From: Xiphophorus maculatus
Lineage: Eukaryota; Chordata; Actinopteri; Cyprinodontiformes; Poeciliidae
Length of the DNA stretch: 64,000 bases
Direction: 5' to 3'
Assembly: GCF_002775205.1 (NCBI RefSeq)
Contig: NC_036464.1
Span: 3,163,817 to 3,227,816 of the forward strand
Of this stretch, positions 11,805 to 24,600 are shown piece by piece. Both the position numbers and the translations under genes were made by a program. How positions within the stretch are numbered: position 1 is the stretch's first letter; each line of letters begins with the position of its first letter. Under the pieces are notes generated by a model. It ran no database searches. It was not told where the DNA came from and worked only from the letters and a program-made list of their open reading frames with translations.

Positions 11805-13856
11805 GTGAGACACACCTGGGCCCTTTCACAATAAAAGCATCTTCTGGTAGAAACAGAACCGGCTTGGGCCAGTTGGTCTGGTTCTGCAGAACCTTAGCTT
11901 AAATGTAAACTGAACCTGCAGTTAGAGGCTTTGCTGCCCCCTGCTGGTCATTCAGTGCAGCTTCAAGTCACACAGACCGAACTGAGGTTCTGATGGGTCC
12001 AGTTGGGCCCATCTAAATGGAATGTTGCACACGCTCAAGAGTTCGTTTAATTATTTCATCAAGATTATAAATGAGTAACTTAACATCCTGTAATAATCAA
12101 AGATGATTTGAAGAAAACGAAGAAGAAGAAGAAGAACGGCTGTATTTAATAAAACCACATTTCAAATGGATTCTGCTTTGGAATAAACAAACCCAGTCTC
12201 TTCAATTAAACAGTTTTGGATATTTCATGAATATCTTTCAGTAATAATAATAATGAACATGGCTAAACGCTCACAAACATTCAAATTCATTCACAAAAAA
12301 AAAACAAGCGTTGGGGCCCAAATGCTTCATCTGTCTTTATACCGAAAAAGGAAAAAAATAAAATGGGAAACGTCTCACCGTTTTTAACCCCGGGGGTCTG
12401 ACCCGGTTCCAGGCCTGCAGCGCACTCCGCCCAAGTGACTGCAGGTATCGGGTCCGGTCCAGTCCGGTCCGGTCCGGTCCAGTCCCTTTACCTGATAACC
12501 TCATGGAGAAATCTTCTTAATCCCACCAGTGTTGGTGAAGCTTCCCCAAAACCAGATTCTGCCGGAGGAAAACGTCTCTCCATGCAGGACACTCAAAATT
12601 GGCACAAGCATACTATTAGTATACTTTGTATTTATATGTAATACACTTGATACTTGATGTATTTACAGAAGTAATATACTGTAAGTATGTTTGAATTATA
12701 ATAAAGTAGTTTGGAAACGTATGGAGCTAAATTAGTGTCACAAAGCATACACGATGTGTCTGTGTAACATGATTCATAAATGAGAATAAGACGCTTAACA
12801 TTCACTCATATAAACCGCCAACTGCACACAGATCAGCTTCTTCTGTTTTTGATGAGACTTTCTTACCCTGTGGGATTTGCAGGTGAGACGATGTGTTCAA
12901 GGCCGGGGGGACATCCTGAAACATCCTGAGGAACCTGCAGGAGCAGCTGTGCAGGTGGAGGGAAAGTGGGAGGCGGAGCTTCGTTTAAAATATTTTATTT
13001 GCTTTAAAATATACATCATCGTTTCAAACTGAGAAAATAAAACCAGTTTAACAGTCAGAGATTTCTCTGGAGCAGAAACCGCTGAGGTCAGCCAGGTGAG
13101 AGCAGCACCTGGAGGAGGTGGGGCTAAAGTCCCCTGATCAATGTCCACCTGACCCCAGGTGAGGGCCTCGGCTCTGAGGGTCCGTCTGAGCTTCATTCAG
13201 CGTCAGAGTGGGCCCGAACGCACCAGGAGGCGCCCGAACGCACCGCTTCACTTCATGCCAAGTTTATATCAGGTTCTGATGGTTCTGGAGAATCTCCATG
13301 GAGACCAGGTCAAAGGGAGACTACTAAATGAGTCAAACTGAGTTCTGACCTGCAGACTTCCAGAACCAGAACTTCCTGACCCGGATCACTAAGTGAAGTG
13401 GTTTTGATGGAATTCGGGTCAATCGATTCAGACGTGGCTGAACCGGATCATTCTGGTGCCGATCCGATGAATTTCAGTCTGATTGTTAATATATTTATTA
13501 ATCTGAGAAAAAGTTAAAACGGATCTTTGACTCATTGGTTCAGGAGGACAGAAAGGTTCTGGTTCCGGTCAGCGTTCCTCAGGGTCATGACCTCGGTCCT
13601 CTGCTGAGGTCTGTGGATCTGATAACATTCTTAGAACCAATCCAGAACCAAAGGTTGTGGTCCAGAAGGTTCTGATCCTTCATCAGACTGAATAATTAAA
13701 TCTGAGTGACGATCAATAGGAGAAATAAAGCCCATAATCAGGAGGTCAGAGGTCAAACAGATGGAGGAAGGAGGGGGAGGAGGATGAAGAGGAGGAGTGA
13801 TGAAGGTAAGCCTGGCTGGTTCTGTTCACGAGGAAGAGTCATTAAAGATGGAGGAA

Positions 13857-13858
<2 letters not shown>
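11805..13858. other. Intergenic, no gene recognised
   Basis: I looked for the missing C-terminal acetyl-CoA synthetase exons and found none. A short GAA-rich run lies near 12117-12137 and an A-run near 12297. Nothing else is supported. Confidence 0.45.

Positions 13859-13914
<56 letters not shown>
13859..13914. repeat. (CA)n microsatellite
   Basis: Uninterrupted CA dinucleotide repeat of about 27 units. Confidence 0.97.
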
Positions 13915-13916
<2 letters not shown>

Positions 13917-15638
13917 GTCTTTGAGCCTCGTGGGGCTCATGACGTATTAAGCACACAGTCAGGCGGGTCCATGCGTCTCTGTGAGGACCTGCAGCTGACG
14001 TTCTGCTGGTTCTGGTTCCAACCCAGAAACAGCTCAGGGTCAGACTGGACAGAACCTCCTGCATGTGACCCGGTGGCTCACAGCCGACCCAAAACCTCAG
14101 AACCAGCAGAACCGAACCAGATGGAAAAGAGTGAATAATTCATCAGCAGCTGATGAGGAGGAGGAGGAAGAGGAGGGTCCGATGTCTCTGCAGCAGAACC
14201 TAATTGTTTGGACTGGTTTTGTTTGGGTCAAAAGGTTCTGATCCAGAACCCTAACCCAGCTCCGGTTCTGGTACTGGAACCGGTTCTATCCGGGCTTAAA
14301 CCCAATAAGCTTGATGGTGACTGGGTTCTAAATCCTGATGGAATTGGACCAGAACTCAGCAGAACACAGACTGAACCTCAGAACTGAGCATCAGAACCTT
14401 CTGCCGTCCACAGATGGAAATGGACCTCAGGAACTGGGTCAGAACCTCTCCAACCCCCGGTTGCTGAGTTCTTCAGGACGACGAACCTGAACCCTCAGAG
14501 TGAACAGAGGTTCTGATCAGATCTGGACAGAAAACTGGACCCAAATGGTTGAAGTGTGAAGTTGTAACTGGGTTGTTCCAGAACCACCGGGTTGTTCCAG
14601 AACCGCAGACTGAAGCAACAAACATTCAACCAGAATCAAAATAAAACAAATATTTCAGTTTTTATGAAAATAATTTCTGAATATTCAGAACAGAAAAAGT
14701 TCTGGTGAGAGAACATTCAGTGACGGATCCGGCCAGAACCGCTCATCAGAACATTCAGTGATCAGCTGCTTGGTCCGATGAGCCACAATCAGCGCTGTGA
14801 GGAGGCGGGTCCACATTCGGACTGGCGCCGCAGAGGCCGAGCGCCGGTGGCTACGGAATCCCTCAGGTGCCAAAAACAGAGCTGCACTATCTCCTGTCAC
14901 CACCAGGAGGAGCTCCAGCCGTGGTTTGGCACCAACAGGATGCTGTAGAATTCATAAAGCAAAACAAATTCAGTGGTGACCAATCAGAACGTCAGATTTT
15001 ATAAACAAAACGGTGATGTCACATTCCAGGTGAGCTGGAGCTCCGCCCACTACCCCGCCCCCCGTGAGACAATCAGTGTGTGGGGTGACGGGGGCGGGGC
15101 TAAACACCAGCCAATCACCTGCCTGGACACGCGACAGGAAACCAGCAGCTACAGATGTCAAAATAAAAGCCTTTAACTTGAGCCCAGCATCAAACTCACA
15201 ACCTCTGGGACAGGAAGTGATGGAGGCACTGAGAGTCTGAGCATGTCCAATTTGTTCTTTCAAAATAAAAGCATCTGTTTGGGAAACAAGACATTTCTGG
15301 GTTTCCAACATCGATCCAGAACAGGCCCGATAATCAGGAACCGGGTCAGGCTGGACCTCAGGTCAAAGTTCACCTTCTAACACTGATGACTGTTTCCTGA
15401 TGATGATGTCGCATCACAAAACAGGAAGTAAAAAAAATAACCAGGGGGTCAACTGGTGGAGCGGCTCCGGGTCGTCGACCCCAGGGGTCAAAATAAAGGA
15501 TGGCCCGTTTTTCTGGATCCTCTCTGTTTGTGTAAACAGGAAGTGGAATTGATGGATGCCAGGTGGCGCGCTCGGCAGCGTACGTCAAGTATGGCTATTT
15601 CCTGGGCGTGGACTGCGGTCGGGTTTCCGTGGCGACGG
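13915..15638 (-). other. Downstream flank of tjap1, probably including its 3' UTR
   Basis: This lies directly after the tjap1 stop codon in the transcribed direction. No canonical AATAAA on the minus strand was found. A TATAAA variant on the minus strand near 14998-15003 is a weak candidate. The rest shows scattered GGTTCTGG words and no gene on either strand. Confidence 0.4.
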
Positions 15639-18600
15639 TCAGTCCAGCAGCGTGCCTTGCTCCTGGGCCCGGGTCAGGCTGTCCTTGCGGTGCAGGTGGT
15701 GCACGCCCATCCTCTTGGGGCTCCTCATTGGCCTCTGTGGGCCGGGGGCGGGGTCAAACTCCAGGAGGCGGGGCGAGATGGCGGGCAGCTCGCGTGGAAG
15801 AACGTCTCTCTCTTCGGCCGAGCTGTCATCCTCCTCTGTCTTCCCGTGGGCGTCCGTGGTCGTCACAGTGACAGCGGTGTCCGCGCTGCCGGTTTCATCC
15901 TCTAAGTCCATCAGCAGCTCCGCCTCCTCGGGGCCATTCCCGGCGCCGTAGCGCCTCCTGCCGGGCTGGGGCTCCGTGTCGGTGTCCGTGTCCAGACTGG
16001 AGCCACGGCTCGGCGTCCAGCTGCGGGCTGATGAGCCTTCCTCTCCGTCCGAGTACGCCGCCCTGTGGCGCTCTGAGCCGGCCCCGCCCCCCGCTGCCTG
16101 CCGCCGCCTCTGCAGCTCCTGCGCCGTCTGGCTGCTGAACGAGGTGCGGTGCATCACGGAGCCCTCGCTAGAGGGCGCCATCTTCTCCACAAACATCCGC
16201 TGCCAGTTGGAGAGAAGATCCTCCTCGGAGCTGGCGGAGCTGGCCGGCACACTCGGCGCCTGCAGGGTCATGTATTTAGAGGTTAGTATTAGCATTAGCC
16301 TGGACCAGGAAACATGGACCAGCACCACAGAAGAAGAAACATTCTGGTCACCAACAGAACTTCTGGTTCCATCTACAGGTTCTACAACTCTCCTTTTCAG
16401 GTTCTGTTAAAGACTCTGGAACATGGTTCAGAAAAAGCCGCTGAACCGCCACAGCTAGAACCGCCACAACTCCAGAACAAATGGTTCTGTTAAAAGATCT
16501 GGACCTTTCAGAGGTTAGTGATCCCTGAAATTTCTGGAACCCCCACACCCTTAGTCTGGTTCTATGAATTAGGGTCCTGCTCCCTCATGTTCCAAGGTTC
16601 CCATATACTTTTCCAGGACATGTCCCAAAAGTTACCTGAGGGAAAGCAAACTTTGCCATCCCAGTATGTGCCATCCGGGTTCCAAATAAGAAATTTGGGA
16701 GGACTTGCAATTCAGACAAATTCCACTTGATGGAGCCCTCGTATTATGTTTTGAACATTGCTAAATCTCCATTTTAAGATCATTTTGAGAGCCTGCCATG
16801 AAGGAGGATTGTGGGACATGGAGGTATTATTGATATTTTACTAAGTATTTGAGTAGTGTGGTCCATTATGATTCACTGCGACAGACTGGCGACCTGTCCA
16901 AGGTGTACCCCCCCTCTTGCCCGGAACGTTAACTGGAGATAGGCACAACCACCTCCTGGCCCCACTAGGGACAAGGGTGTTAGAAAATGGATGGATGGGT
17001 CCATTATGAGTGTGTGGAGGAGGGGCGGCAGGACATGAGGGAGGCTTGGCTCAGACATAAGGGTGGATTTGAACCTTTTCTTGTTTTCCCGAGTACTGTG
17101 GTTGATTGTGAGTGTGTGTGGGGGGGGGTTCAGTGGGACCAGTGGCATGGATGTTGGTTCTCCAGACCCAGGGGGGTCCATCCAAGGTCCTGCGGGCTTG
17201 GAGTTCCCCAATCCCGGGTAGAAAAGCTCCATGGCTCCAGCCAAGGTCCATGGTCCCCCATGGTTCTGGAGAACCAGGGGGTGGTCCAGTCAAGGTCCAT
17301 GCAGGGTTTGGGTGCCCCAATCCCAGGTAGAGTAGCTTCATGGCTCCCCTTCCTCCAGGACCTGGGGGAGTCCAGCCAAGGTTCTGCCTAGCAGCCATCC
17401 CCGTTTAGAGAGCCTGACATCAGATGTAACCTTCATGATGATCAGTCAACATCCAGGTGTGGAGCTATGTTAAAAAAACAGGACTTAATATATAACAAGT
17501 TGTGGTTCCAGTTGTCTATTGGTTATCACCACTTATTCAGACAACCAGCGGGAGTCCCTTACTTCCACACTGACCTCTGAAAATTTGTGGCAGTGACCGA
17601 CCTCCAATGGATCCCAGTAGTCTAGTGGTCACTGTCAGTGCCCCACCTGGGATTCAAAGCTTCTAAGACGTATAGTCTAGATGCGTACTCAGGCACCTTA
17701 ACCACTTGGCTGCTGAACCATGTGGTTCAAATGGCCTTATAGTCCTTTTGTCTCTAAGTGTTGACTGCTATTCTTCAGTTAGCTATGCGTTGCTGCTGCC
17801 ACCGCCACTGTGTATTAAATTAACTAAACAGTTCATTTAAACAAAATGTCAATAAATTTAACAAAAAGGTTCTATCAGCCAATGGGAAGCAAACCCTGGT
17901 CACTGGCAAGATGCCGGAGTTCCTTAACCATAAGACCTTATATCTTTGAATCTCCACATACAAATTGTGAAAAGTGTTGTCAGCGCCAGGAAGCGAACCC
18001 AGGTCTCCCAAATAAGCACCATGTGTCTTAACCACTGGGCCACGGGGGAGGATACATTGTTTGAATGGCCATACAGTGGTTATGTCTCTTATGCCTGCCA
18101 TTAGGAAGGATATGTGAATCCTCCCTAATTTCCTGTAGTAAGTCCTCTCAAATGTCTCCCCATCTCTTTGCCATTCCTAAGTCATTAAACCTGAGGCTGA
18201 AATCATGTTGACCAGAATAGGTCGATACTGCAGGGACCGACGGTGCTGCAGGCACGTTTTTAGTTTCCTGCACTGAAACATGTGCATTCCATGACAGAAA
18301 ATAGCCACTGGACTTCTGGAGGTAGGATAACTGAAGAGCCTGCCTCTCGGAGCTATTTTTCTCCTGTCCATTCCCATTCCCCCTGTGAATGTCAATCCCC
18401 CTATGTCCCAAATCCCATTGAAAATGATACCTGGATTGCAAATCCTCCCTGATTTCCCAGTTACTCCCTCAGGTCCCCATAGTCAGTTCTCTCAAATTTC
18501 CCATGAAGAAGCATACAATTGATAGAGATCGTTAAGTGCCCTGCCATTTGGGAGGATATTTGAATCCTCCCTTATGTCTCATAGCTTTGTGGTGGTCCCT

Positions 18601-21600
18601 CATGGTTCCAGACCCAGGGGGTATCCAGCTACTACTACTACTACTGTACCTACTACTGGAGTCAAGGTAACTAAAGTGCTTGCCAAATGGGAGGATCTGT
18701 ATATCCTCCCATTTGGCAAGCTAAACACTTGATTTAAACAAAACGGGAACTGCAGTCAGTGGGAAGCTGGCTGCAGAACCCAGGTCTCTGGAGTGAGAAC
18801 CGTAAGGCTAAACCACTAGGCTACAGGAACAATGAGGATACAATGACTTATAGTCCTTATATCTTTTAACTTTGAAATAATCTTTGAAAAGGGGACGTCG
18901 TTATACGAACAACGCCATGCTACTCCAGCACCCGTAGCCTAGCGGGAATCGATCCCCAGTCTCTCAACTGAGAGTCATTGACCTGAACCAGAAGACTAGC
19001 GGAGACATATGAAATCCATTGTCAAACAGTCCTTATGTCTCTTAATATTCCCTTTGAAACAGGAAAAATTGACAGCCAAGGCAGGAAGAGAACCCCGGTC
19101 TCCCGGGTGGGAGGCAGGTACCCTAACCACTTGGCCACCAAGGCTGTATTTCAATGGGGCTCATAGTCCTTATATCCTAATAGCTATATTTCCTGTTAAA
19201 AAATAATACCGAGGGGCACGCCGTGGTGGCGTAGTGGTTAGCGCGACCCATATTTGGAGGCCTTGAGTCCTCGACGCGGCCGTCGCGGGTTCGACTCCCG
19301 GACCCGACGATACTTGCCGCATGTCTTCCCCCCTCTCCTTCCCCATTTCCTGTCAGCCCACTGTCATATAAGGGACACTAGAGCCCACAAAAGACCCCTG
19401 GAGGGGTAAAAAATAATAATAATAATAATACCGACATGTCCCCATGAATGCCTGACATTTAGGAGGATTCCTGGATGCTCCCATATTTCCCCATGTTAAA
19501 TCCTCCCATATTTCCCATAGTCAATCCTCCTCCATGTCCCTGTATTCAGTCCACCCATATTTCATGACCGTCATGTCACGGTGACCAATCCTCCCAAAAG
19601 TCCTATATTAAATCCTCCTCCATGTCCCAATGCCACCTGGTTGATGATGGAACTTCCCCTAACCTAGGACACAAGGGTCTTAATTACATTTTTTTGGTGA
19701 ACTTTGCCCTCTTTGGGGGACTGTCACATGGTCATTGTGGACGTTAAAAATTCTGAACCCTGGGCATAAGGGTGACAAGGGATGGCTCTTTCAGGGGACC
19801 ACTGCCCCATGACCCTGTGACCTTTGGTTAGCCCCAGGATTTTTCAAAGTAAGCTATTTTTTGCTCCCGGATGTCCTTTTCTTGACCCCACACCCTAATA
19901 TGGGTGGGGGTCCGATTGGGTCTGGAGTCGTTACAGACCCTCGTTTGGTCTGATGCGGATACACTTTAGTCCAAATCGCCCCTACGCTCCCTCACTTGGA
20001 GGTCTGCTGGAGGTCTGACTGGGTCAGAACCAATCAGGGATCTCTGGACTCTGAAGGTTATCATGGTACCTGAAGGTTCTGGACCATCAGACCAGCCCGG
20101 TAAAGTGACAGAAACAGAACCGAACCTCCATCATCGAGCCCGTATTCTAACCGGATCTCTGATTGGCCAGCTGCTGTGTGGGTGGGCGGGGCTTACCTGT
20201 GGCGGGCTGCTGAAGGGGCTGGACTGAGCGGAGAGCAGCTCGCTGGCGGCGTCTCGCTGTGACGGCGGCGTGTGCTGGTTGGCTCCGCCCCCGCCGCCGG
20301 AGGAGGAGGAAGGGGCAGGGCTTCCGGGGCCAACCCGCTCGTCGTCATTCTGGACAAGGCTGAGGGAGATGGCCTGCCTTGTGGCGTAGGTGCAGTTGGG
20401 CAGCGGTGAGTTCTTGGGGATCTTCACCTTGTCGTCGGACGAGAACTCGATGACCTTGCGGCCCGGGTAGAGCGGGTGAGGCGGCGGCGGCGGAGGGTAC
20501 GGGTTGAGCTTCTCGAAGGCCGGAGCCCCGCCCGCCTCCTCATCCAGGCTGCTCTGGCTGCGGCAGGAGCCGTTGTGCTGCGGCACCTCCCGGCCGGCGC
20601 CATCCTCCCGAGCCTCGGCGCCGGCTGGGTCCGTCATGTCCACGTGGACAAAGACGTCCTCGGCCACCGGCCGGCCACAGCTGCTGGACTGGGCTGAGTT
20701 CAGAACCAGCGGCTCGGGTTTCTCCAGGACGCGGGCGATGACGGAGGTCGGCACGACGTCGGCGTGCGTCAGGCTCAGCGTGTCCGGGTCCTGGCCGCCG
20801 GGGGCGGGGCTTCGCTCCGGGAGGCTGGACTTCATGTGTTTGTTGAGCATTTCCTGCAGCTCCGAGGGCAGCTGGACAGGAAGGAGAAAAATAATCGATT
20901 CATAGAATAACAACAACAATAATAATAATAGAAAACACAACAGTGAACATAAATCTGAACAGTTTCCAGGAAACTGAGGCTGATGGACGAGCTGCAGCCA
21001 TTAACGCCATTCACTGATCGATCGATCAATCACTTCCTGCGGGAGAGCAAACTTCTAGCCAATCAGTACAGAGGAAGTTAGAAACCTTCCTGGTTCCAAA
21101 CTGCAGAACTTCAACTAGATTGTCATTCAGAGATCAATCCTTTGATCGATTCACCATCGGCTCAAACATAAATCAAACATGATGGAGAAAATGGATCATC
21201 TATGAATCTCTGCAGAACCAGCACCAGACTGGTTCTTCAGAACCTGTTCTCGGTCCAGTCAGAAGCTTCTGGGTCTGGTTGTGAGGAAGATGAGGCTGAA
21301 CTCTTCATCATGTTGTTAATGGCCACCTTCAGTTAGAGCTCCACCCACAGAGCCACAACATCACCGTTTATGACAACCATTGCTGCAACAGTTGACCACA
21401 GAACCTGACCAGAACCAGCGTTTAGCTGCTAGCTGCTAATTGTCAGCTAATTGTAACAACAAGAGCCACTTCCTTTATGAATCCGCCTCCTCAGCGTCTC
21501 GATCAGATTCCTTCTGAACTCCTGGAAAGTCCAGAAAACTTCCCGTCTGGTTTTCAGATTTTTCCAGGAAAGGTTTGGGAAATGCAGAATGAGCTCTGAT

Positions 21601-24600
21601 CCATGAAAACCGACGGTACGTTTCTGAGAGTCCTGGTAGAACCATGGTCTGAAACCCTTTCTGTTAAGTCCTGGTTGCTGTTTATGAAGCAGATTAAGGG
21701 ACAGAAATGAAGCTGTGAATGATTCAGAACCGCCTCCTGGGTTCTGCTGGGACCCAGAACCGTCTCAGGTACTTACGTCAGCAAACTTGTGGTTCCTGAA
21801 GTGGGATTTGTTGCATTTGAGCAACTGAACGGCCAAGTTGCAGTCTTGCCTGTAGCGTTCCTGTACACACACACACGCACACACACACACGGTCAGCTCG
21901 TCATGTGATGCAACAGGAACAGGGTTCTACGTGGTTCTACAGGAGAGGAGCTGCTTCTCTACACAAACTAAACAATAAACATTTAGTCAAAAGAAAACAA
22001 CCAAATCTGATGAAAACATGAGCCAATAGAAACCCAGATTTAACCTCACAGCCAATCAGAGGCCAACGCAGTTTCCATGGAAACTCATGACGCAGGTTCT
22101 TACGTTGAGTTCCTCCAGGCGGTCTATGGTGTTCTTAGCGTCCAAAAGTTTGTTGGTGAGCTCCACGATCTCCTGGTCCATCGTTTTTTTGTCCCTCTCC
22201 ACCTTCCGTAGCTGCAAGCAGACGACATGTAGAAGCCAATCAGAAGGCAGCGCTGTTAGTGGGCGGGCTTTGCGTGGACCAATACATTCAAATCGTGGGA
22301 ATAATAGGTTAGCTCCTCCCTCAGCCGGCTCCTCTCAGATCCGAACCCCTCCATGGGAACGCTACATTTTTCCCAGATCATTTGAATGCTGCGTTAGCGA
22401 GCAACGCTGCCTCCTGCATGATGGGTTGCAGTGCCACAAGATCAATACGATCTGATTGGATATTGATCGAAGCATCAAAGCTGAAAAAAATCTGTTTAAT
22501 AATCTGAATCTGCCCAAAGCAAATGAAGTTCAGCGAGAGCGCCGGCGCTGCGGCTCGCCGGCGGATCAGGACCTTCTGCCAGGACCAAGAATGACCTTTG
22601 ACCCCAAATTCTAACTTGGCATCTAACTCACAACAACTTCTCACTTCTGTCTGGTTACGGTAAAGGTAGCATTTATGTTAGCAAGCTGAAGCTAAGGTTA
22701 TGATTATATTAAGTTAATCCTAATGCCACTAGCTAAAGATAAAGCTATGCTAACATTAGCATGCTAAGATTACATTAACCCTAACAACAGCCAGTTAGGA
22801 AAAGATCAAATTGGCATTCTACGATCTTGCAAACCGTAACATTAACATGCTAAAGCTAATGTTATGCAAATAGTAGCATGCTAAGATGTTAACCCTGTCA
22901 GCATGTTAAATCTAAAGTAACACTAATAATAGCATGCTACGATGCTAACACAAACATCAGTATGTTGTAGGTAAGGTTATGCTAACATTAGCATGCTAAG
23001 ATGGCAACACTCTTGTCAACATTCTACAGCTGGGGAAATGTTAACATTTGCATGCTAAAGCTAAGCTAACATTAGTAGTAGTATACAGCAGCTAATACTA
23101 ACATTGGAATGTTAAAGTCAGCCTGCTAATGCTGGGTTAATGCTAACATTAGCTAATGCTAAGGCCTTAAAGTGGACCTACTTTTATAAGTGTTTGATTT
23201 GAAACTGTTCAGGATAAAATGGTCTGAATGAGTCCGTCTGGCAGAACCAGAACCGTCCCGACCCGTCAGACGAGCGACACGTTAGCAGCAGCAGAGATAG
23301 AGGAGAAGGACTCTGATCGAACGCCAGGTCAAGCTACAGGTCGGCCGGGTTAAAGTCCGACCCAGAAGGTTCTGAATCGTTCTGGGTATTTCAATGTTTG
23401 GCTCTTAAAGGCCGACTGTGGAGACGTGGTGTTCAAAAAGAGAGGAAGAGGATGGAGGGATGAGGATGAATGAAACCCAACTGCATGAACCCATGTCTGA
23501 CTGACGGCAGCCTGAGGATGAGGATGGAGATGAAGATGAGTCCATCAGAGCAGCGTGAGGAAAGAAGAGATGAAGAAGAGCGGTCAGACATCATCATCAT
23601 CATCATCAGTTCAGCACAAATGTCACAGCAGAACCGTTTGATCCTGTCAGAACCGCCTGCTGCCAAAGCGAACCTTTGGATCCAGAACAGTGAACAGAAC
23701 CGGCCTGAACTCGGCTCAGAGAAGGTTCTGTTTCGCTCCAGCTTCCCAGTTTGAGGAAGCAGAGAAGAATCTGGACCAGAACCTCTGGATGTTCGGCCCA
23801 TTTCTGTTGTGACCCGAAGCCTTTGGAGGCTCCACCTGTCTGGACCGGATCAGAACCAGCAGTTGTTTCTGGGCTCAGCGTGACGCCGGCCACCGAGCGG
23901 TTCTGGTTTTTTTTTTTTTTTTTGAACTTTATTTATTTTTATTTATTTTTTACAACACATGTTCAAGGTTACATTCTTCCGTCTCTTACTGACATTTGTC
24001 ATCTGCATTACAACTTGGCAACAGGAGATGAGACAGTAGGTGTTCTTAACAAATGTAATAATGATTACAAAACAACAAAACAAAATCAACAGACAGATAA
24101 CAGCAAAATAAAATAAATACAAAACATACGATTAAATCCCCCCTGAGTTAAAGTGGTTCCCACCATGGTATTTTAGACCGACCCAAGAGAACATACAAGT
24201 GCAAAAGGGCAATCCTGTAATTGTGTCACTGAAATAATAACGGTATGAAGCTCCACCTTATATTAACAACTATTTTTTGAAGCCTTAAGGAATATGTGAT
24301 TTCTTCCATCAAATGAATGTCCCAAACTTTTTGTATCCATGTGTTATATGTAGGAGGTCCTGGCTTCAGCCATCTGATAGTTATGCATTTCAATGCTGCT
24401 GTGAGCAAGATTCTTAGAAGATATCTATCATCCTTCCTCTCCAATCCAAAGGGTATTACTCCCAAAATTGCCACCAAGGGGGTTTTTGGAACATTTCTTC
24501 TGAAAATTACCTTGAGAGCTTCAAAAATGTCCTCCCAGAATACACTTAGTTTAGGACAAGCCCAAAAGATATGAGTATGATTTGCATTCTGCGTCCCACA

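Noticed and set aside
13706..14138. ORFs spanning the (CA)n microsatellite
   Set aside because: Open frames arise from His-Thr translation of the dinucleotide repeat.
17600..19320. Functional nuclear tRNA genes
   Set aside because: A/B-box-like motifs are present, but arms do not pair consistently and no unit has a convincing acceptor stem, so they are treated as SINE-derived.
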